Positions 30,545-42,240 of a stretch of DNA of 64,000 nt are shown here, piece by piece. Positions within the stretch are counted from its first letter, which is position 1; each line of letters opens with the position of its first letter. The DNA is from Spirometra erinaceieuropaei (Eukaryota; Platyhelminthes; Cestoda; Diphyllobothriidea; Diphyllobothriidae), in contig CACRXP010000191.1 of the NCBI GenBank assembly GCA_902702965.1, forward strand, positions 803,464-867,463. Reading direction: 5' to 3'. The position numbers and the translations under genes are program-made. Below the pieces are notes generated by a model, which was given only the letters and a program-made list of their open reading frames with translations, ran no database searches and was not told the origin of the DNA.

Positions 30545-30800
30545 GATATGAAGTCATGGTCAGCGCACACAGGGGGCGTGGCGGTACGCCTTCGCGTGGG
30601 TTTATGCCGTGCCAGTCACCCGCACACCCTCCTGCTTCCGGTCTCCTTCAATCAGTATTGACACCGGATCCAGAGGGGGAGGAGGAGGGAGTGCGGTAAA
30701 TGCGACGCAAGTCGGCTATTACCTTAAACTAACGCGCAGTTCAACGTCCCTGCTCTCACACGGTGGACATCGTCCGCAGCGACGTTCGACTAGTGAAGAA
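30545..30800 (-). repeat. Family R dispersed repeat
   Basis: Reverse-complement family R blocks (GGAGGGAGTGCGGTAAATGC, GACGCAAGTCGGC). Confidence 0.6.
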
Positions 30801-30855
30801 TGCTAATTCTGCTGCTTTTCCCTTGTTTCCGCTTTGTCGCTAATACCATTCTGCC

Positions 30856-31140
30856 TATATCATGCGCCGCTATGCGGCCGCTGGTTGGGCTCGAAAGAGA
30901 GAAAACCCGTAAGGCACAACGGGACAAGTGAGTTCCGCAGAAACGATCGGTGAGCCGCCGTCAACCATTGTATATTCCCGATCGCAACCGGCAAGACAAC
31001 GAGCCCGTGGCCCAGTGGTTAGAGGCGTTGGACTTCTAACTGACGGGTCGCGGAATCGAACCCCAGGTGTTCCCACTCCGGCGTTGGGTATGGCTGACTG
31101 ACGACGGCTAATAAGGCAGAAATGACCATTCCAGCGACTG
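30856..31140 (+). repeat. SINE with tRNA-like head and hammerhead-like tail, copy S1
   Basis: 5' module GCCGCTATGCGGC..GGTTGGGCTCGAA..GGCACAACGGGAC; A box TGGCCCAGTGGTTAGAGGCG (about 31006-31025); B-box-like GGAATCGAACCCC (31052-31064); tail with hammerhead-like core at 31091-31138. The layout (Pol III promoter plus ribozyme) recalls the schistosome Sm-alpha SINE-like repeats. Confidence 0.6.
31091..31138 (+). ncRNA. Hammerhead-like motif in SINE tail
   Basis: CTGACGA (31098-31104), stem II CGGCTAATAAGGCA (31105-31118), GAA (31119-31121), ATGACCAT as stem III (one change from the palindrome ATGGCCAT), H17 at 31130, and CAGC pairing with GCTG upstream. Closing pair of stem II is C-A, which is unusual. 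Confidence 0.45.
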
Positions 31141-31790
31141 AACACATGGAGCTTGATGGAAAAGCCGGCCTGGCCGCGACGCGGTACTACAGTCGAGCCC
31201 TCTTTACGACCTGGTTGGTGGACAGGCATTCGTCGAAGGTATCCAAGTGCATGCGCACCCACCGAGGGCTTAGTGCATGCATCTGGGTCATGGGGCATCC
31301 CTTATAGGCCTGTGCAGCGCGATCACGCACACCTTCGTCGTCCGGAGCTAATCGGCTAAAAGCGGATTTTCGATCAGCGTCAGAGCTGTCATTCTCGACC
31401 GCCTCCCACCACCATCGCTACATAATCTACCCCCCCTCCCTCGTCGCACGTTCAGCGTTGCAACCCGCCCCCGCAAACTCTCACGCCTGACCGATCGGCC
31501 TGGCCCGTACCAGAACACTTCATTGAACATGCGGTCTGTAGATCTAACCGTCTTACAGGCTGGCCTGTTAAACTAAACACAGTTAAGCGGATTGGTGACC
31601 GAAATGAAGCATGTTTTGTATTCTAACCGCGTTGGTCGGTCTATCCACGCTAAAGTACACTTGGCTGCTTCCAAACGATCTGTTTCTGCTCTTCCGCATT
31701 TGACCTAAATAGGCAGTTGGCCTAGTAAATGAGATTCACCGCGGGGGTTCTCCCAGTTCGCATTGTGGATACTGGCCGCGAAATGGACGA
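31140..31790. other. No gene recognised
   Basis: Nothing assigned. Confidence 0.4.
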
Positions 31791-31794
31791 TGCA

Positions 31795-32300
31795 GAGGCT
31801 TTCGGAAGAAGATGCGATCGCTGCAACAAAAACTCTACTGGCTTGATGTTTTAGATGCTCGTTCGAACCGATTATCGGTTAGATGTAGTTATGTAGCCCC
31901 ACCTGAAGCAACAAACCCCAGCAACCTGTAGCAGGGGATCAGTGGTAAAAGGGGGTTTTACAGGTTGGGCCGGGGAACGCACAGGTGACAAAGCCAAGTA
32001 GTTGTATGCAAAATAAAAGCTTTTGGGAATGAACGGTTGTACTTTGAGTGGTTAAGAACTATTCGCCCTAACCCCTAACCCTAACCCCCCAGCTCTAACC
32101 CTTAACCCTAACCCCCAGCTCTAACCCCTAAGCACTAACCCTAACTCCTAACCCTAGCCCCAACCCTAACCCCAACCCCAAAAGTATTGTGTCCATCAGG
32201 TGGGGCTACATAATCACATCTCACTCCGATTATCAGAGACGGTCTCAGAAAGGGTAGTGATGATACAAGGAGCGCGGCATTATAGGACGCAGTTGCCTGG
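31795..32300 (-). repeat. PLE family A pLTR disrupted inside its hammerhead
   Basis: Blocks GATGCGATCGCTGCAACAA (31811-31829) and GATGTTTTAGATGCTCGTTC lead to the insertion point; CAGAGACGGTCTCAGAAAGG and ATTATAGGACGCAGTTGCC continue after it. The empty site corresponds to the CTGATGA / stem II part of the ribozyme, so this copy cannot fold. Confidence 0.6.
31877..32226. mobile_element. hAT-like MITE with internal CCCTAA-like repeats, copy 2
   Basis: Flanked by CGATTATC at 31869-31876 and 32227-32234. Termini GATGTAGTTATGTAGCCCCA and, reversed, GATGTGATTATGTAGCCCCA match copy 1. Interior CTAACCC-type repeats at 32070-32180. Orientation opposite to copy 1. Confidence 0.75.
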
Positions 32301-32492
32301 GCAACCACGAGCCTACAATAGTTGGTTGCACTCGCGTTCACGCTGGAGTGTCGTATTTAATGCGAAGATGGCTTACCAGTTCATGCCCAAGTCCTGAATG
32401 GCTGTGATTTTATAACCGTTGTTGATTATTAACGTGATCGGCCATTTGGCTCACGGTCACATGAGCTATTGGTCGCCCGCGCCGGAGCAAAA

Positions 32493-32665
32493 TCACTGGA
32501 CTGAATGTGGGGGCGGAAGGTCATTGCGCTTGTTAATTAAATGCGGGTCGGAGAACCATGACTCAAGCAGCTCGCGGTTCACACGGCTGTCACCTCTTGC
32601 GAGAATTTCGATCCCGTCAGACTTGAAGGTGTGGCCGGGTCTCATCCAATGAGTCGTGCGTTTAC
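32493..32665 (-). pseudogene. PLE family A C-terminal fragment
   Basis: Minus-strand frame reads GHTFKSDGIEILARGDSRVN, RELLESWFSDPHLINKRNDL: the C-terminal part after the GIY-YIG domain of PLE family A. It lies upstream, in the same direction, of the disrupted pLTR at 31795-32300, so both are one truncated insertion. Confidence 0.75.
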
Positions 32666-32669
32666 AACC

Positions 32670-33340
32670 TCCAAAGGTGGATAGAAGCTCCATCTGACTA
32701 AAAAGTCGAGAACGGGTTCACTTCTCCGGCAATCCCTTGTGCCTGATGCTCTTATTCCTCTTCCAGGTTTTGGGAATAATCGGAAATCAATGAAATCCCC
32801 ACAACCCAGGACGCGCGTCAGTGGTTGAGTAAAATCGACAGAGCGTCCAGTTAGTGTGCCACATCGCCTCTCAAAATGGGTGACCATTTGCATGAAATTT
32901 TTTCCCTCAGCGGAAGTGTTATTATTTGGCGCAATATGAGAGATTAATAATCACGGATGCAAACAAAGAAGCTGGCATTAAAGTGAACTCCTGAATGGCA
33001 GGTGATTTTGGGCTCAAGAATCTTAAGTTTATGTTTCTCGAGCGTTGCCTGTGGTCTTTACTCGATGGACTTGGTAACATTTCATATAGATGGGTCAGTT
33101 TAAGGTTGGTTCGATTTTGATTAGAAGATTTTGGAAGAATAATAGGACGCGGAACTCGTTTCTGGCCGAAGAAGTACTCGTTCTTGAAGTACAACTACCT
33201 GCAGAGTTTCTCATACACAGGCCATTCTGGTGCGTTGTCTGACGGTGTCCTGTAGGCATGCGACACTATAGATCAGCACATTGCTTCATCCAGATGAAGA
33301 TTCCTCAACGACTAAATATGGCATTATATATGCCAGTGTG
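32670..33340. other. No gene recognised
   Basis: Nothing assigned. Confidence 0.4.
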
Positions 33341-33344
33341 TCCA

Positions 33345-33690
33345 AAAAGGCTATCACTCAAATTGGCAAAGTTGAGTGATCCGGGCTGATGATTTGAAGA
33401 AAAAGATAGGCCCACCGAAACGGGTTTATTTGGGTTCTGAAGCTTCGAGGAGCTTGGTCAGCTTCCCACTGTCGAAGCGTGAAATGCACTAAATCGACAA
33501 GGAAGTGAAGTGACATGCATGTCGCAATAGTCGGCCTCATGCTGATCGATTTTTTATCTTCTCCCGATGCCTCGGCCTCTCTGGGGCCGGTTGGTGGTCG
33601 TTTTATCTGCGTGATTTGTGAGTCACCACTTCGTCAGTGGGAGGTGATTGAACCTTTGTCGGTGGGTCGGTTCTTTTTCTTCTTCGCCAA
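33345..33690 (+). repeat. Inverted pLTR of PLE family C, left arm
   Basis: Matches 34205-34560 in reverse complement over ~300 bp, e.g. GAAACGGGTTTATTTGGGTT versus GGAACGGGTTTGTTTGGGTG reversed. CTGACGA occurs on the minus strand at 33631-33637, but the GAA core after stem II reads AAA. Confidence 0.75.
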
Positions 33691-34225
33691 GGGCGATTCC
33701 CTACATTAAAGGGGTTCCCGAAACGGTCTCTCAACCGCTAAAACCCGCCAGAGCAGACATAGCCTACCGACCCCAGGCAGAAATTCGGCGTCATCTAATG
33801 CAACCGAAGGACACGCTGCCACCCGCTGAAACATCAGCAGTCATCTAAAAAATAACTTGCAATGAGGGCGACTGTAACTACTTGGGCGAAACCGGACGGA
33901 AATTGCAGTCTCGCCTACAATGGCACAAATCAGCCACTCGGAGGTTAGACACTAACTCTCAACTAGCAACACACGTTGGAGAAACTGGGCGCACTTTCGA
34001 TCTCCAGCAAACTACCATCTTAGGCAAGGGGCAACACAAAAGCAGAACGGCCAACTCTCGAGGCATGGTACTTCGATGCTCCCTCCATCAAAAAGGCATC
34101 TGGAACTTCCTGCAGCTTACAAGGTCCTATGTCATCACAGCCGTAGAGCTCAGGACCAAGCAACACATCGGACTTGAGAAGGCCATACGGAGACAGCCCG
34201 ACGGCGAGTTTACTCAGTGAGGAAG
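33690..34225 (+). pseudogene. PLE family C 3' coding part with GIY-YIG endonuclease
   Basis: Frame from about 33690: RAIPYIKGVPETVSQPL, ADIAYRPQAEIRRHLMQPKD, ETSAVI, a TAA, then KITCNEGDCNYLGETGRKLQ, TNSQLATHVGETGRTFDLQQ and a tail to a TGA at 34218-34220. CNYLGETGR is the YIG block; AVI-KIT is the GIY block with Tyr replaced by a stop. It is a different lineage from family A. Flanked by inverted pLTRs. Confidence 0.8.
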
Positions 34226-34560
34226 AACAAGAACCGGCAGAATGACCACCCGACAAAGATTCAGTCAGCGCCCCCTGACGAAGTGATGACTCACAAAGCA
34301 CGCAGATAAAACGCCTGCAACCATCAACCAAGAGGCCGAGGCGGCAATAGGAGAGAAAAATCGATCAGCATGTGGCCGACCAATGCGACATGCCACTTGG
34401 GGTTTCTGATCGATTAAGTGCATTTTACGCTTTGACAATGGGAATCCGACCAACCTCTTCGAAGCCTCAGCACCCAAACAAACCCGTTCCGGTGAGCTTA
34501 CCTTTTTCCTCAAAGACTATCACTCAGCCAGAAGTAACACCAAGACAAACTAAGATGTCT
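34205..34560 (-). repeat. Inverted pLTR of PLE family C, right arm
   Basis: Reverse-complement partner of 33345-33690. CTGACGA at 34275-34281 on the plus strand, same AAA change as the other arm. Confidence 0.75.
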
Positions 34561-34734
34561 GTCTACCTTAGGAAAATCGTATTTGCGGTCTGAACATAAG
34601 TGCTGCCCTCTGGGGCAGTGGGTCTCACTGGGACTCAATTTTCCTGAATGTTTAAGAAACGGGCGACAGTGAGGCTCGATCACAAACGACCACTTTCCTC
34701 GTGTGCCCAACGGACCACCACTGACTTGTGCGCG

Positions 34735-34900
34735 AGAATTACTTTATGGTGAGACAGACTTGCGTAGCATCTACCGCACACTCCTCTGCCACCAAACAGG
34801 CTGAGATTGAAAGACAATGTCAAGACGACCACAGGTGAGCTCGGACGCAGTAGCTGATAAAGTTAAAGAGCTCGACTGTGTGTGCTTTACATGACCTGGT
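34735..34900 (+). repeat. Family R dispersed repeat, partial
   Basis: GACAGACTTGCGTAGCATCT and CTACCGCACACTCC blocks, then GTCAAGACGACCACAGGTGA. Confidence 0.6.
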
Positions 34901-35885
34901 CCTCCGCACAGGTGTCCATAGGGGAGGAAACCGCTTGGATCTCACGTTCGCGAGAGTACCGCGACTGGCGAGTGCTTGTTTGACCACGGAAAACTAGCTA
35001 GGTCATCAATCTCCGAACATCCATCTTTTTTGCGTCCACGCACGATCTCGTCCCCACGTAATGTACCGTGTTTTCACAAATGGCAGTTCCGACCTGGTAG
35101 ACTTGACAAAACCATCCGTATTTGGTTCATCGTGCAAGTCTTTTCACAACAACCTGCATACCGATGTTAATGACACCTTTTACCCCACTCTCCTGCGAAA
35201 CACATACTGTTCAATTCTTGCTTCCTTCCAAGGGAAACAGTGAGAATGTCTAATAGATCTTTGCGGTTTATTTCAAATAAAAGTTTTCTCGTCAATTTGA
35301 TTTCTATGACAACTGGTGCATATTAATGGGAAACAACTTTATGCTCTACATGGCCACGATCACAGCATTCCAGTAGCATTTATTATTTACTGGTTTTTGG
35401 TCGTGAATAATGAAGCGTTAAGTTGAGGAAAACGAGCTTTTTCAATCCCAAAATGCTTCCAAGTTGACCGTGACATTTACGTCGCGTATGGAGAGGACGC
35501 CATGCCCGAGGGAACCGCAAAATATTGGTTCGCCAATGCAAAAAAGTGAAAAGTTCGAAATCAAGAATGTCCTCCGCTCCGGACGGCTGACTGGTTTCGA
35601 TGAACGTCTTCGGAATGCACTTTGGAAGAGAAGATTGCGACAACCCAGCAAGGAATTGGAAGAAATACTGCACTAGCAACACCAGTGCATCTTCAATCGC
35701 GTGGAGCCAATGGCGAAAAGTTCAAAAACTTGGTCTGTTTTGTCGGGAAGCAACAAACTTCAGCGCGGTACAAAGGAAGGCTTACATATCGCATCGTTAT
35801 CGGGCCGCAATGAGCCAGCAACGTCCCGGTCGAAGTAGGATCTTCGGTAATACACAGGAATAGAACCTCATATATAGTGTTTACT
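34900..35885. other. No gene recognised
   Basis: Overlapping small ORFs (35464-35863) show no motif I know. Confidence 0.4.
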
Positions 35886-35899
35886 TATTTGACTTAGGT

Positions 35900-36190
35900 A
35901 GGTTGATATACACTGGTGTATCCGACAGTTCGATCGACGATAGCCAGCGTGTGCTCCACAGCAGGATGAGAGCAGGCACGGTAACTTGCGCGTAAATTAG
36001 CTTCTTGTGATAGCAGACTTGCGTAGCATCTACAACACTCTGTACTCCTCTCCCACCTGGACCCGGCGTCAAGGCAGGTGCGATAGGGAGCAGACGGCTG
36101 GCGCTGCGAAAGCCCGCACCTAGGTGTGCCACCACACTCCCTAACCCGCAATGAACACTTGACCAGGACTTTAACCAACAGTTACGACGG
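35900..36190 (+). repeat. Family R dispersed repeat
   Basis: GCAGACTTGCGTAGCATCTA (36016-36035) with flanking family blocks to GACCAGGACTTTAACCAACA. Confidence 0.65.
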
Positions 36191-36567
36191 GCGAGGAACA
36201 CGAGACTAGATACTTTTACGTGAATCCAGCAGAAGGCCACTTATATTAAGATGACCTTCTAGAACTGATGACTGCGTCGATGTCCACTTCCATGAATTCA
36301 CACCCGCCGCTATTCCGACGTTGACGGTTAAAATTTTTTGCACTCCTATATGAACAACAGTCTACGATTCGCGTCCGTGTCCTTGGTTCCCTTACTAGGC
36401 AATTTATTTGCCGGCAAAGTACACTTGACCAGAATTTTATCCAACAGGGGGAGGGGGTGGAAAGGATCCCAATATGCGCGGTGTGAATCTGCGACTGAAC
36501 CTATTACCGCATATCGAATGTTGGCATTCGTTATGGGTGCGCATTCCTCATAACGCCTGTGTCGGTC

Positions 36568-37316
36568 GTACAAATTCAAATATATTTTATACAAAGCATA
36601 CACAAAAGGCACTCTTTCTTTCACTTATTTGGCAGAAAATCACACTGTCTTCATATTTTATACCCTAAGGAAGTTATCTGTCGGTTCTAAAAAAGTTTCT
36701 AATCATGAGGTTCTTAAGACCGCGTGATGTCCATATATACAGCATCGCACGTGTCCGTCTACCAATGCTCCTCATGAAATGTATAACAGAGTCCGCATCC
36801 AGTGCAAAGTTTCATGAACTCTACATAGTATCTTCTTAAAGGCGTAGAGGAATATATGATTTTTCTTACGCGGAACTCATGCAGCTTGTAGACTGAAATT
36901 GCACGACGCTAATGTAACGGTTGATTAGGCTCAAAATTATTCGGGAATTAAGAATTTTTTTAAAACCTTAGTGTGCCCTTTTGAGTATAAAATGTGAAGA
37001 CAGTGTGGTTTTCTACTAAACAAGTAAAAGAAAGAGTACTTTTGTGTATGCTTTCTATAAAATATATTTGAATTTGTATGACCATCGAAAAGCAATCTGA
37101 AAAATGTGTGCTACATAAGTTATCATTTTGTACCGAGTACGGTTCCTGCAGGAGGTCAGGGAGTGCATCCAAAAGCCGACATCCTAACAAGTCCGAAATT
37201 CTACAGAATTATGTTACATAATAACGAATCTTACAACGCTACCTTATTGATCCTTCCTAGTGAAAAACACATTTCAGAATTTTGGCCAACATTTCATGAG
37301 ATCAGGTCACGCACTA
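36568..37316. mobile_element. Foldback element, left end truncated
   Basis: Starts inside the left arm (ACAAATTCAAATATATTTTA) and has a complete right arm ending TTTCATGAGATCAGGTCACG. Centre includes the conserved block GGCGTAGAGGAATATATGAT. Confidence 0.75.
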
Positions 37317-37466
37317 GTCCGGCAACATAGGCTTACAGTACGAGACATTTTTCTAATTGATCGAATACATGTTCGTTGTTGACTTTTATTGTGGACGTTC
37401 AGTTTATTTGACGATGTCGCTCCATGTTTGGTTGAGCCTTCGTATGTGACCCAAAAGACCATCTAC

Positions 37467-37490
37467 ATGAAGAAGAAGAAGAAGAAGAAC
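37467..37490. repeat. (GAA)n microsatellite
   Basis: AAGAAGAAG run. Confidence 0.9.
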
Positions 37491-37519
37491 GCCCATACAC
37501 TCACTAATTCGGCAGATGC

Positions 37520-38285
37520 CATCAAGAGGTATCTTATTTTAGTGGTTTTAATAAACACATAATATAGAATCTGCCTTTATGGGTAATCAATTGAAAACAC
37601 TGAATTTCATAAGGTATTCAACGATATTTAAAGGCCGAGCTGAAACTCAACTTAATCCAGAACAGATGAAAAGTGCAAGTTATTTTCATAAGCGAAAAAG
37701 TCTCGTTTTGAACAAAGGTAGTATGTTTACGATTACGCCTGTCAATTCTATTTAAATTTATTGCATACTGACTTGCCTGGCAAAATGTGCCCTTATGAAG
37801 ACTTTTGTTCCTATGACTTCTCTATCGGCGAAACCAAGCAAAATCCTGCTTGCCTTACTGAACCGCGCCTCAACCAGTTCGAAAGTGTAAAGAATACTAA
37901 GAATTCTCGGGAAACCGTCGTGGTATCTATACTCAGAATGTAGGCCTTTTGGAAACCGCCATACCTGAAGTAACACTAATCCTTATAGGATATTTAAGTG
38001 GGAACTACATTAAAAGACTACTGTCAAACGTTATTCTATTTGTACTGTCAGTTTTTTGCACAGACAAGTTTTCTGTACATCTTAAACTGAAGTCTTAACA
38101 GTAACAATACTTTATGACAATCTCGGGGTTATTCGCCCTTCTAAAAATGAAATTTCCAAACAAAGCAACGCCGGCTTTAGAATTTGTCTTATGCTTTTAA
38201 TTCCCTTAAGGTTGTTCTTTATTAATCTAAATATTGGGTCCCTGCATTGGCGTCGGTTTGCGAATGATTAGTAATCAGTCATAAA
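37520..38285 (+). repeat. ~0.7-kb dispersed repeat (family P), copy 2
   Basis: Plus-strand partner of 27300-27990. Contains a 58-codon ORF at 37579-37755 starting MGNQLKTLNFIRYSTIFKG; copy 1 reads MGNRLKTLKIMKHSGIFQG. Differences are mostly conservative (R/Q, K/R, H/Y, Q/K). Whether it is translated is unknown. Confidence 0.65.
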
Positions 38286-38644
38286 TTGAGACACTTCTCA
38301 TCTGTTAGGTCACCTGTTGCACTTCGTAAACTCAAAAAGACGAAATGTCCTACAATAGTCGTCGTCGGCTGACCCAGAAGGCAACAGCTCCAAAATCGAC
38401 GATCACACACGTGTAACAACAGGCGGATCAGTTAAAGGGCGAGGAGGGGGTACGAATAATGTCCATGGGATCTCAGTGAACATCGCCGAGACGTGGACCC
38501 GAGGGGCGGACCATGAGAGTAGGAGGTGTGCGTGACAATGGACCAACCCTAAGAGTACTTCAAGGCCATTTCGGAAAAAGATTAGATCATATTGTGGTTA
38601 CAGGTTACAACTCTGGCAGCACAGGTACTGGATAAAAGTCAGGA

Positions 38645-39160
38645 TACAGTAGGTAGGCTAACTCATGAAATGTCGGCTGAAATTTCGAAATGCGTTCTCT
38701 TTTCGTAAGGATTAATTAAGTAGAATTGTAAAACCCATCATCATACAGCATAATTCTATAATGATCCAGCTACCTCAGGATGACGGTTTTCGACCGAACT
38801 TCCTCCCGGATGCACGCGAACACTACACACTGTAAAAAAGGAATACTTAAGTGGCGTGCAATTTTCTCATTGATTTTCGATGCCTTTAAAAATTCAATAC
38901 TTTTCCATGGAAAACATGCATAAAAATATTCATTCTTTTATTTATTCGGTAGACAATTACGTCTCCTTTCAATTTTATAACCGAAGGAGAAGTAAAATTA
39001 GGTTTCAAAAAACTTTTCTAATTCCCGAATAATTTTGAACCTGACCTGCTGTTACACTTGCATTCAGGGTTTCCTAACTACAAGCCGTATACTTTCCGTG
39101 TACGGAAAACCATACATTTCTCTACGGTACTAAAGGGGGAACATATAGGGTTCATAACCG
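38645..39160. mobile_element. Foldback element, left half
   Basis: Begins ACAGTAGGTAGGCTAACTCA and follows family order to the centre (GGAAAACCATACATTTCTCT), then breaks. Confidence 0.7.
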
Positions 39161-39179
39161 CCTGATATTCAGTGACTGC

Positions 39180-40490
39180 CGACAGGCAGCTAGTAGTATG
39201 TTTAGCGTTACAAAATACCATACTACCAGCACAGGTACTCGCTAAAAGGCCAGGCACGTGTGTTTAGTCGACATTCTACCTCTGCAAGGCATAGCTGCGA
39301 GGGGTTCGGCTCATCAGTCGGTCCACCAGCATTTCCCGCCTGCTTTCTGGTAGATACTCCAGTTTCGATATTGTTGTTTATTAGTCTCCTCAGTATGGTA
39401 TTCTGTGACCGCAACATAGACTAATATCTGCTTGCCGGCAGTTTAATGGATATGCCGCGGTTCTCCCGCTGCGGCCAATGGGCATCGACCAAAATACTCA
39501 TATCAAATTTTGGTCTGGGCTGATAGACTGGTTCAAACTGATTTACTCCAAGTCAGCGGTCAATTTCTGGGGAGATTAAAAAGCAACAAGACTAGCTCAT
39601 GTTAATTCCAGAGCGGGGCTATTTGGTTATCTCGATGGAGATGTATGAAGTGGGGTTTTCTTGACGGGAATTATTACGCAATTAAAGATTGTAGTGCAGA
39701 TGGTTTTCGTAGTTCAATAACTGGCCATTTGGTTGATTCGCATACTCCCAGTACGACTATCAACTGGAAGCCCATACACGTGTTTTGCCAATTTTTGTCG
39801 CTTCATGGCAAAACTGCGAGGGTTTCGCTCACAGAAGGTCCTCAAAAATTCGCCCTATGTCTCCTGGCCTACGCTCCAGTTTTTAATGTCGATCATTTTA
39901 ATGTGCCCAGAAACAGCTATTTCCCGCATTTAAAGCAATTTTCCCAGTATAAATTTACAACCGGCATACGCGGCGACATTTGTTGGTAACAAAAAATTTA
40001 CCGACGACCTATCAATTGAAACTTGTGACTGCATAAAACAGATAACGAAAAGGAAACATACAGCGATTTGAATTTGCGTAGAAAATCAATAAAGAACAAC
40101 AAGAAAGCAATCTTACTAGGGCTGTCCAAATTTAACGGACAAAGGACACCTTGTCACTGCACGCCACCTCAGAATGTTTTTATGAATTCACATGTGCTTT
40201 TGGATGCAAGTTTATTGGGAGAGCGTAAAGGCAGCTGGTAGCCAGGTCAAATAAGCATATATTAAATGGCTTTAAAACAAGGTAACTAAAATTCCTCTTT
40301 CTTCTACCATGAAGCACCGCCTAGATAATGGTCACTCTGTTGACCCCAAAACATCCTTCTGAGTACTTGTTCGGGCACGAAGAACTCGGACATTGTGCTA
40401 CTTGGATGCAGCCTACATTGGGTGAGAGAAACCCGACCTATGCAAACAGTTAGACCACGTGCTTGACCTCAACATTTCCTGGTAATTCTA
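39180..40490. other. No gene recognised
   Basis: A 114-codon ORF (39645-39989) has no motif. Confidence 0.4.
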
Positions 40491-40639
40491 AGTCCTTAGA
40501 TTTACACGCCCCGTTTGCGCGTTAACTTCCCGATTTTCTCCTTTCTAAATTGCGTCTTTAAGTTATTGTTTTCATTGATTGTTTTGTGTGTAGTAAACAA
40601 TGACCGTGTTTTTTGTATTGATTTTTCCATGCAAATTCA

Positions 40640-40770
40640 AATCGCTGTATATTTCTTATGCGTTACCTGTGTTATGCACCGACAGGTTGCAATTAATAGG
40701 CCGACATCAACTTTTATGGTACCAATAAATTCTGCTGTGTATGCCTATTTTTCGTGTCTTTTAATCATTT
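40640..40770 (+). repeat. Repeat shared with 52505-52625
   Basis: CCGACAGGTTGCAATTAATA and GGTACCAATAAATTCTGCTG blocks match the later copy in order and spacing. Confidence 0.55.
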
Positions 40771-40829
40771 GCGTTAGCGTTAGCCTGATTTACTGGGATA
40801 CAGTACATTTGATCGATTACCAAATTCGA

Positions 40830-41820
40830 TAATGCTTTCATTTCAAATAAGCCGGCCTAGGGAACTTGTTTGGAACTCGGATATTCGTTATTTGATTGAC
40901 GTAGACTTGGACGTCAAATGTACCTCCGAATCTATGCCAACAAACAAACGGAAACCATGTCTGCAATCAGGCCCTCAAATGACGTGTTAGACTGAAAGAG
41001 GTTAAAACAATTGAAGACTCACTCATACATGCCTATCTACTTACGCATTTTAAGTACAAATTAAATGTGTATTAATTTGGCGACCCGCGTTCTGCGTAAT
41101 TTGCCACCATGCCCGTTAATTAGAATGCAGGCTTCGTTCCCAAGACGCGAAAACTCACAAGCAGATGAGGGTGGTTGGAGCCTTATCAAGACCAGGGTCT
41201 GTGTGATGGAATGGGAGTGGAAGGAGGCGACCACTGCATATCATGAGCCCTGGATACTAGAAAGAACTGGGCTATATCGTTATATAAAGACGTTAACGAT
41301 AGAGATTACACATGCTGATTGATATTGGCATAGGAGGACTGGATGCACAGCTAGGAGAAACGGTCTGGCAGGGCCAGAGAATAGGCACTCACGTATTACG
41401 GATGGGTTTACGATACATTGTCGGGAGTACCTAGGGTTGTGCTAGGGTTAGGGCACGGGAATAGGCACCCCCTAAGTAAATTAACGCAATCCCGCCTGTG
41501 GTAGAGTGAGGGGGTACTTACTCTCGTGTTAAACCAACGATTTTTCCAGGTCTTTGTTAATGTGGAGATCCTTATCGTAATCATCAACTGTACCTTTTTT
41601 GAGTCGCATTTGATAATGCAGTGATTATGATTCAGTCTGGTAATGAATACGCACAATGCGACAGGTTCATCCCCGAGTAAAGTTGACGAATATGGTACTA
41701 ACCCCGACGACGCGACTGCTGGTTTTTCAAGTGAACTTGTTGCCCGGTCTAATGTTACTGGGTTTATTTACATTAAGGGGTGGGAACATAAATTTACTAT
41801 TTATTGAGGTGATAGTTAGA
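40830..41820. other. No gene recognised
   Basis: Nothing assigned. Confidence 0.4.
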
Positions 41821-41824
41821 CCGT

Positions 41825-42240
41825 CGCATCCGACGATGTTCACCGTGTGCCCCGCAGAAAGGTGAAGTAGGCACGGTGACTTGCGCGTTAATTATTTTGT
41901 GGGGAGGGTACACTTTCGAAGCGTCTACCGCACTCTCTCCTCCCCCCCACTTGGATTCCGTGTCAAGACATAGTCAAGAAGACCGGAGGAGATGAGGGCG
42001 CAGGTGACTGGCGCGGCCGAACCCGCACCTGGGCGTACCACCACACTCCTGATCCACTACAAGCACTTGGCCAGGATCTTGACTAACAGCAAAAGCAACA
42101 ACAGAAGTGACGTGGACAACTGGGCAGCCATGTACACGACCTGTGTACTTATCGGGAGCGCAAGCGCATCTACTGCCAAAGAACCAGGTAGCGGAGAACT
42201 TCCAGCGCACGCCAGGCCGCGAGGGTCATGATTGGCGGAT
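41825..42240 (+). repeat. Family R dispersed repeat, best copy
   Basis: Ordered blocks: CGACGATGTTCACCGTGTGC, GGCACGGTGACTTGCGCG, GCGTCTACCGCACTCTCTCC, GTCAAGACATAGTCAAGAAG, CGAACCCGCACCTGGGCGTA, CACTTGGCCAGGATCTTGAC. Partial copies occur in about ten other places on both strands. No ORF or TIR recognised, so class unknown. Confidence 0.7.

Noticed and set aside
33388..33415. CTGATGA at 33388
   Set aside because: No stem II or correctly spaced GAA, and it is not conserved in the other arm.
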